Source of the DNA: Ophiura sarsii
Taxonomy: Eukaryota > Echinodermata > Ophiuroidea > Amphilepidida > Ophiuridae
Assembly: GCA_035610835.1 (NCBI GenBank)
Contig: CM069446.1
Span: 74,633,062 to 74,697,061 of the forward strand
Length of the DNA stretch: 64,000 nucleotides
Direction: 5' to 3'
The position numbers and the translations under genes were made by a program. A model generated the notes under the pieces. That model did not search any database. It saw only the letters and a program-made list of their open reading frames with translations, and was not told where the DNA came from. Positions 57,540 to 64,000 of this stretch are shown here, piece by piece. Each line of letters begins with the position of its first letter. Position 1 is the first letter of the stretch.

Positions 57540-58050
57540 GACAAATTTGAGGGGGAAATCAGTCTCCGCACGCGCCGCGGATCGAACCCGGCGTAAGTAT
57601 GATGCTGTACCCAGGCTTTGGGGGCTCAAGCCCCCCGATCCCCTGAGGGGGATAATAAGAGAGAGGAGAGGGAAGGAGATGGGAATGGGAGTGGAGGAGG
57701 AGGGGAGGGGAGGAATCTTTTTTATTGCCTCTTACTCCCTACGTCTCTGAACCGTGTCAGTGTTTTATAACAAATGTAAATATTGTTAGCAAGGAGAGTT
57801 TGGGAAAGTTAAAAACCAAACAGCTCGACCCCCTGAATCCCCGCCAACGAAAGTCCCCACCACTAGTGGCACAACCAGGGGGCCCAGCAGGCCACCCCCC
57901 ACCCCCTTGACAAAAGAGTAAAAAATAAAAAGGAAACAAATTAAGGAGGAAGAGGAGAAGGAGGAGGAAGGGTATGGAGCATCAACAGTGCAAGCGAGGT
58001 GGGGGGGGGGGGGGGTTCTCGCCCCACACATTTTCACGGTGGGGACAACG
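57540..58050. other. Purine-rich low-complexity DNA with a B-box-like word
   Basis: GGAG-rich and C-rich tracts with a G16 run near 58,000. A minus-strand cgccgggttcgatccgcggc near 57,590 resembles a Pol III B box. Long overlapping frames here are composition artefacts. Confidence 0.45.
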
Positions 58051-58279
58051 CCTCCCTGTCAAACTAGTGTTGTGTGTAGAGATGAGTGCCCTATACAGGC
58101 CGGCCTATAGCTCTAGGGGACTATATATATATCCTTCTACTCCGGCAACAGTCCTCAACTCCCGCGTAAATATTATGAAGATTCTTAGACTACGCTCTAT
58201 CGTCACTGCATAGAGTGGGATATAGACACATATTTGCCAACAGACATACGAACAACATATCTCACTTATCCCAAATGTC

Positions 58280-58588
58280 ATGAATGTGTTCAGCAAAGTT
58301 GCTTGTCAGCAATGCCCCGCCTCCTACATTGGCGAGACCAAACGCCCCTTGGGCATCAGAGCCGCCGAACACCAACGTGAACCGTCCCCCGTCGCTGAAC
58401 ATACCACGAGGACTGGGCATAAGTTCCCCAAAGACAGCATCAGAATCCTTGATTCTGACTTCTCATGGTTTGGACGAAGAGTTCGAGTTTGCTTAAGCAG
58501 AGCTCCCTCAACAGAGACGGAGGACGGTACTACCTACCAGCCATTTACACGCCGCTATGAGTTGTCGTCCATCACCGCCCGGCGATGA
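58280..58588 (+). pseudogene. Penelope-like element fragment: GIY-YIG endonuclease domain
   Basis: Encodes VACQQCPASYIGETKRPLG, EHQREPSPVAEHTTRTGH and ILDSDFSWFGRRVR. The CxxC, YIGET(K/R), EH and GH features are typical of the GIY-YIG nuclease at the C-terminus of Penelope-like retroelements. The expected ending (SLNRDGGRYYLPAIYTPL then stop) is present in another frame from about 58,490, so there is a frameshift. No reverse transcriptase is visible upstream, so only the C-terminus was inserted or survives. Confidence 0.85.
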
Positions 58589-58837
58589 TGATGAGACTCA
58601 ATAGCTTAACCGCCAACAGCGCCCCACGTGTTATTGGGGCTGACGAAAGGCAAGCGAGTTGCTGCTGCCAGAAAGCTATCCCAGAGGTAAGCTTATTTAC
58701 TGTTGTGAGAAACGATAATCTTAAAAATACTTTGTCTGCACTGTGGCATATCAAGATATATAACTATGTTTTCGCTAACTAAGTATGTCATAACCGACTA
58801 TATTTTGTATATATAAACATATTTTGTCATTTCATTT

Positions 58838-58857
58838 GGGGGGGGGGGGGGGGGGGG
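58838..58857 (+). repeat. 20-nt poly-G tract
   Basis: An uninterrupted plus-strand G run, second longest in the window, about 250 bp downstream of the Penelope fragment. Confidence 0.95.
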
Positions 58858-59236
58858 TCAGGGGGAAGCCTTCTTGGCAGGGGGATCCAATAAACTGCGC
58901 ATGGCTATTATCATTGATAAATTTCTGCACATGAAGTTTTCCATCACCAGTTGATCTCAGTTGAAAATTCTCATAGCGTTACTCTGCCGATAATGAGCTA
59001 ATTGATATTCATGAGGTGATTTACTACGGCGATTTTACATTGGAATTTTGACTTGCTCGATAAAATCATGAATTGTAATGCTTTAAAATCATGAATCTGA
59101 ATAGGAAACAAGAATTTATTGGTATAAAATGTACAATGAACACAATGAAATGGTAATTGGGTCTGATGTTTTAATACTTTGTCGACAACACAGTGATAAC
59201 TTGCAAGCTTCCAGAGGGGGAAATACGCGGCAGTGT

Positions 59237-59565
59237 ATTCATTTTCTACTAACCCTGTATAATGACCTTGATATTGGCAAAGATGAGATCGGACAAATCG
59301 TCGCTGTTCTGACATAACGACACATCACTTTACTTAATTCTGTTGTGATGTGTCGTTATGTCAGAACAGCGACGATATGTTTGATTTGTTTTCAGAAAAT
59401 ACACACCTTCCCCATACCTCCATGTTTACTCAATGTTTGAAGCAGAACCCCCATTATATTTCCAGTTTAAGGATTTGTCACAGATAGGGCCCAGCTTGAG
59501 GCACTGAACTCTCATGTACTTTCCAATAGTAGACCTTTAAAAGCAAACTATTTTAAGGTTGCGGT
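59237..59565. repeat. Dispersed repeat, copy with inserted hairpin
   Basis: Matches 43,310-43,590 on both sides of an 80-bp insertion. A poly-T and AATAAA-like retroelement-style tail follows at 59,600-59,790 without recognisable coding. Confidence 0.75.
59297..59376. mobile_element. 80-bp perfect hairpin insertion
   Basis: Two perfectly complementary 32-base arms (starting atcgtcgctgttctgacata) surround a 16-base loop. The paralogous copy at 43,310-43,590 lacks it. It could be a minimal foldback element or the product of template switching. Confidence 0.9.
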
Positions 59566-59569
59566 TGCC

Positions 59570-61050
59570 ACCGTCTCCTGTAGCCAGTTCCATTTGTTTC
59601 ATCCGTCTGGTCCGTTTTTTTCTTTTTTTTTTCTTTTCATTTTGTCTTGTTCCCCTTTTGGTTTTTTTTGTCTGTCCCTTTTTATTTATTTTTGATGTTC
59701 GGGCATCCCTTTAATTTAGTGCTTGTCACTATTGGGTTTGTCCTGGCTCTTCAGCCTATTTTTATAAATAAAATAAAAAATAAAATAAATTATCTTTTAA
59801 ATCTCTAAATTTAGACTTTAAAAAAAAAACCTATTTAGAGCTAGTGCTAATAACGCTCAAAACACTCAAAATTACGAGCGACAGAGGGCGACATTGCATA
59901 TTTTCGAACAAAATCGGCCACGATTTCTTATGAGCCTGATTGTTAATCAATAAACAACATCCTGTAATTAAAAGTGTGTGCATCCGGACTAAGAGGGATT
60001 TGCTGCAGGACGATATGTAACACAACTAACCCGACCAATGGCACTGAAAATGATAAGGAGGTTGCATACGATACTACAGATAGTGATCAGAAGCAGTTTA
60101 ATCAGGGAGTTAAAGAATGTGAAATGCTACATTGGCTATGCCAATTGAAATCCATACAGCCCTTTTTTTTATGGAATCCTCCCCACAGGGAGTGTGACAT
60201 TCAAATGGTGTTACCTGTTTGAAAAATCCACATTCATTGTGAACAGGTGAAAAAGAATAACCCTAACCCTTTAGGTTGGAAGACTAAAGCCGACAGGGGA
60301 CAAATAATTACAGGACAAATGGAGTGAACAGCCCCTGGGGCTCGAACCTGGGCCGCCGCGGTCGGAGTCCAGGTCATGATTGTGCATCACGCTTAGGGGA
60401 TCGCGCTCCCGAAATAACTATACATACATTTCCGTGAGTGCGCCATGAGGGGATTGGGCCCACCGCCGCAATGCTTCTGTTGGAATTGGTTGAATTAGGT
60501 ATATTGTAAGGGTAATGTCGTCCATAGGGGCATTGCTTTCAAATGGAATAGCCTATGGCAGTTGCCGGAAACTGCATTAGTGTGGTAAGTCAGTTTAGAA
60601 CTCTTTAATAATGGCATGTATTGCGTAAACACCTTACATTAGTTGAGTGTTACGCAATTAAAACGGAGTGGAAACCTTGTTTCTGTAATTGTAGAAAGGT
60701 GGGCACTTCCTCACTACACCTCAGCACCCTAACTTTGATCAGAACATGCTGCGTCACGTATTAACAACGAACTTTTTTGTTTTGTTCGGGTGATTTGGGT
60801 TTTTCCCCACGACTTTGTTGACAGGATATTCTTAAAATATTCGTTCTTTGTGAGTGTATTCATTATTATTTCAATTGAAACAACTACACGGTTCGATACC
60901 TCCTATTTGTATTCCCGGGTTACTCATGTACTGTATGTCTACATTATCAAAAGGATTTATCGTGAGGGTATTTTGGTCTTCAATTGATCAACTGGAATTC
61001 CTGCATTACTGTTTGAAAAGTGCTTCATGAAACCCCTGCACCTATAGTGA
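59570..61050. other. Upstream region of the third receptor gene
   Basis: Contains a possible tRNA-derived remnant on the minus strand near 60,325-60,410 (ggttcgagccccaggggct). No exon or promoter motif supported. It shows no obvious similarity to the region upstream of the second receptor gene. Confidence 0.4.
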
Positions 61051-61051
61051 T

Positions 61052-62752
61052 ATGTACAGACTGGTAATGAATTTACCTTATACCTCAAGCAACAGACAAT
61101 ACAACATGACGCGTTATCATGCTCATCGTATCAGTTACACTCCATCAAGAAAATGTGTCACTATTGGACATACTAATTTCTTCGAGATAATTGAAGCCTT
61201 GATTATTCTTGCCGGTTGCCTAGCATGTGTATCTGGAGAAACCATCGTTATATCATACGGCACAGGTAACAGTCAACCTTCAGAAGGCGATTCAAACTAC
61301 CAGCTTAACTGCCAACTATCTTATTTAGATAGCCCAGCAATCGCATGGTCTAAAGATGACAACCTTCTCTTCTGGAGTACAGGGGCGGAAATTACGGATC
61401 TGGATATGACCGGGGAGTATACTATACAAGAGGGATATTCAAATCCTATCACCCATTTCATCCTTACTTTTACCCAGGTGAGAAATCATCACTCTGGGAA
61501 TTACAAGTGTTTTACTGCAACTGGTGATACACATAATTTCAATGTCATTCAATCGTCTGTGGTACCTATTACAGTAATACCCGGCCCCTTTGCCCCCAGT
61601 GTCACCGATGCACCCATACCCACTCTTCCAGCAGGGCTATACTTTCCCAGCAGTGAATGGCCAAAGTGTTATCCACAAAATAACATCAAAGCATTTATTT
61701 ATTCACAAATAAATATAACATGTGTTTCAACACCAGGTAACCCAATGGTTGAGGTCAACATATATGATCCCTCAAATGGACAGATGATCCCAAACTCGGA
61801 CTCAATTATCAATAAAACACCCAACAGTATAGAACGAATCTACACATACGAAGTAATACCAACCGGCAATATGGATCAGTACTACTGTCAGATAATCAAT
61901 GTAAATGGAATGTATCGTCAGTGTACAATGGGCAAAATAGAAATTGGACTTTTTCAATACGATCGTCTTGAAGTAGAGCTAAAGCAAGGTTTTGCCTTTG
62001 CTCTCTTTCAATGTCTTGCAGGATCAGGCAACAGTATTTATTGGTCAACAGATCCACCAATTGAACCTTCTCGATTAGAAATGACAGGCGACGTGCTTTT
62101 GATAAACAATGTTGAAATGACTGATAATGGGACAAATGTGATTTGTCGTGTTGACGGATACAATCTTCAAGATCAGGTCCTGCTTATCGTCATTCCTCAC
62201 AATACCTACAATACTGAATCTACAGTGGAACCGGCAACGATCTCAACAATGTCCCTGACACCGATGTCACGGAAGACACTACCACCAACTTTCTCTCCAA
62301 CTGACACATACTCTCCTTTATTGACAATTGGAACAGCAGTTCCCTCAAACATGATGGGATTGTTTGTAGGTGTATGTATTGGACTAAACGTGATTATGTT
62401 TGTAACCGGAATGATTGTAGGCGTCCTCTGTTATCGTAATAAGTTACAAAGAGACATTAAACACGAAGAAGATTCGACAATAAACTCTAGATCTAACCCC
62501 AAGGATTCCGCCAGCCTTCAAAACCTCACTCTTACCAACCGATTAAATCATAGTCCCAAATGTGCACCTATGGCTACGCAATCCAACAACGAGTCATACA
62601 CTGACTTGCAACTGACCGATGTTCATCGTTCGCAGTACGCCAGTCTGAAGAAGCCAGAGGTTGAAGCGTCGAGCCGTGACTATGTTAACGTTAATCCAAA
62701 ACGTGATCAAGAACCAGTGTATGAGGTTCACATTGAGAGTAATAATAAGTAG
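61052..62752 (+). CDS. Three-Ig-domain transmembrane receptor (paralogue 3)
   Basis: 566 codons, single exon. The first ATG gives a long N-terminus before the hydrophobic signal (about 46-62). ATGs at codons 6 and 19 are alternatives, and codon 19 (61,106) is at least as plausible. Domain 1 (63-174) has C87, W99 and C153. A 21-residue Pro-rich hinge absent from paralogue 2 follows (176-196). Domain 2 has C206, C224, C279 and C291. Domain 3 has C321, W331 in WSTDPPI, and C365. After a Ser/Thr/Pro stalk comes a transmembrane segment (about 434-460). The ~105-residue tail has SYTDL (Y516), SQYASL (Y529, ITIM-like), DYVNV (Y544, a YxN Grb2-type site) and VYEV (Y557), but no YAIVHPDPENP module. 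Confidence 0.92.
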   Translation: MYRLVMNLPYTSSNRQYNMTRYHAHRISYTPSRKCVTIGHTNFFEIIEALIILAGCLACVSGETIVISYGTGNSQPSEGDSNYQLNCQLSYLDSPAIAWSKDDNLLFWSTGAEITDLDMTGEYTIQEGYSNPITHFILTFTQVRNHHSGNYKCFTATGDTHNFNVIQSSVVPITVIPGPFAPSVTDAPIPTLPAGLYFPSSEWPKCYPQNNIKAFIYSQINITCVSTPGNPMVEVNIYDPSNGQMIPNSDSIINKTPNSIERIYTYEVIPTGNMDQYYCQIINVNGMYRQCTMGKIEIGLFQYDRLEVELKQGFAFALFQCLAGSGNSIYWSTDPPIEPSRLEMTGDVLLINNVEMTDNGTNVICRVDGYNLQDQVLLIVIPHNTYNTESTVEPATISTMSLTPMSRKTLPPTFSPTDTYSPLLTIGTAVPSNMMGLFVGVCIGLNVIMFVTGMIVGVLCYRNKLQRDIKHEEDSTINSRSNPKDSASLQNLTLTNRLNHSPKCAPMATQSNNESYTDLQLTDVHRSQYASLKKPEVEASSRDYVNVNPKRDQEPVYEVHIESNNK

Positions 62753-62834
62753 AATCATCACATACATTTAAGATTTCGCTCAAATTCATTTGATAGTTAA
62801 TCAAATTCTAATCAATCCGTAATCATTATCAAGA

Positions 62835-63335
62835 TTCACAATAATTGCATTTAATGACCGTCTTTTGCACGTTTTTGAATCTTTAAATATTAACAAAGCA
62901 ATATTATCTGAACTGGAAAGGGATCTTTTACCTGGGCTTCAGGTTTTAGATTTGAGTACATGTACATATACATTGACTTTCTATTGTCAGTCATGTCAGT
63001 ACTGTATGCATATCCTTTGTTGTCCATACTTGCGTTACAGGGTGTTTGTGTGGGGAATTTCCACTTGTTCCCGACAACTATATACCATTTGAAAGAGTGT
63101 GATTTGGTGTCTAGAAAACGGACTGGAAAACGGACCGGAAAACCCCAGTTTTGTGCCACCCGATTACCCTAGACACCGTTCGTTAAACACAATCGCTTCA
63201 TTATGGATCAATCATGCAGAAATTGTTGATACAGATTTTCTAGTATAACGAGTTTGAGAATCGTGTACATTTTAAGGTTAATCGGTATGCAATGTATTGT
63301 TAAAGCAAAGGCGATTTTATTTTAGCCTGAACAAG
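62835..63335 (+). repeat. Duplicated 3' flank shared with 55,353-55,890
   Basis: Begins about 80 bp after the stop of the third receptor gene and aligns along most of its length to 55,353-55,890, with small gaps (for example around 63,085-63,150). Short reading frames here are not genes. Confidence 0.75.
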
Positions 63336-63416
63336 TAGAAGAAATTGTTGGACAAGTTGATAATAACATTGTCAGCTCGCATATTTCGATAGGCTTTACT
63401 GTACGTAATGGGATAA

Positions 63417-63545
63417 TTGAAATATGTTGTTAGCATGTCTGTTGGCGACTATGTGTCTATATCCAACTCTATACAGTGACCTTAGAGCATAGTCTAAGGA
63501 TCTTTATAATATTTACGCGCGAGTGCCGGTGTAGAAGGATATAGA
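63417..63545. repeat. Dispersed repeat shared with 41,560-41,650
   Basis: Shares gttgttagcatgtctgttgg-like sequence, cagtgaccttagagc and agtctaaggatct with 41,560-41,650, and both copies lead into gaaggatat. Confidence 0.7.
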
Positions 63546-63599
63546 CCAGTAGAGCTGCAGCTATACCCCGGCCTGTATATGGCACTTATCTCTACACAT

Positions 63600-63775
63600 A
63601 ACACTATAGTCTATTTGGCCATCACGAGACTGTGACGTAATTGCGTATTCTACAAATTGCAGCACATAATGCGCGCGCCTACTCAAGGCGCTGGCGTATA
63701 CACACGAGCGTTGAAAGACGGAAGACACATACGCGTGCGTTAAAGCTGCGCCTGTTAAGTTACGTCACTGTCCAG
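63600..63775. repeat. Dispersed repeat, inverted copy of 244-412
   Basis: Reverse complement of 244-412 with small gaps. Shared words include cacgagcgttgaaagacgga and gcgcctgtta. Confidence 0.7.
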
Positions 63776-63934
63776 AGGAAGCCAAAGAGAGTATAGTTTG
63801 ACGATTTATCCTGACTATATCCATTGGAACTGAACTATGGCTCCTTTCAAATCGGGTGGTACTTGGTACTCTAAATCAATGACGGGTACATACACGAGGT
63901 AACAAATCCAGTGGTATGATAACAAATTGGAAAA

Positions 63935-64000
63935 GTGTACATTAGGTCCTAGATACTGGTATACCAGTGTCGTTCAATACTGGAACATAAAAATTGCCAG
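63935..64000 (+). mobile_element. Palindrome-array element, cut by the window end
   Basis: Starts ggaaaagtgtacattaggtc and continues with tactggtataccagtgtcgt, the same order as at 29,966. Only the first ~65 bp are inside the window. Confidence 0.75.

Noticed and set aside
57725..58213. Several overlapping Pro/Gly/Ser-rich frames on both strands
   Set aside because: Produced by purine-rich and C-rich low-complexity DNA; no start context or domain.

Overview
The window looks like animal nuclear DNA, AT-rich and packed with transposons. Signs of this are GT-AG introns, immunoglobulin-domain receptors with tyrosine-rich tails, a split P5B-type cation ATPase gene, non-LTR retrotransposon and Penelope-like fragments, tRNA-derived SINEs, and dozens of short terminal-inverted-repeat elements (MITEs). 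The repeat style and the frequent TAGGCCTA-like words suggest a marine invertebrate deuterostome such as an echinoderm or hemichordate. That placement is inference. No operons or bacterial signals are present.

Layout. (1) About 1-17 kb, minus strand: the 5' part of a P5B-type ATPase (ATP13A family) gene. Five short coding exons were found by splice sites, matching intron phases and family motifs (1,685-1,765; 3,481-3,612; 5,633-5,691; 8,528-8,695; 15,764-15,820). They encode the cytosolic N-terminus and first hydrophobic segment; the rest lies off the left edge. Its introns hold TTAA-flanked MITEs, SINEs, and a non-LTR retrotransposon broken by two later insertions that can be removed on paper to restore its reading frame. 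(2) About 17-34 kb: no convincing host gene. The region holds a 6.4-kb segment bounded by mariner-like ends, inside which two ~560-bp inverted arms each carry a 73-nt tRNA-Ile-like sequence, then a cluster of elements built from short palindromes. (3) 34.3-36.8 kb: the first of three plus-strand, single-exon, three-Ig-domain transmembrane receptors. (4) About 37-51.5 kb: MITEs, satellites, two retrotransposon tails and unrecognised DNA. (5) 52-53.8 kb and 61-62.8 kb: the second and third receptor genes, sharing a duplicated 3' flank, with a retrotransposon tail, a mariner fossil and a Penelope fragment between them.

The biology most worth following is the receptor family. The ectodomains of the second and third genes are about three-quarters identical by eye and the first is a distant relative. 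All three share a four-cysteine second domain and a WST-[DE]-PPI motif in the third. The transmembrane segments and cytoplasmic tails have diverged almost completely, carrying different sets of candidate phosphotyrosine motifs. A YA[IV]VHPDPENP module occurs four times, once and not at all. This resembles paired (inhibitory/activating) immune or recognition receptors, but no function is demonstrated here.
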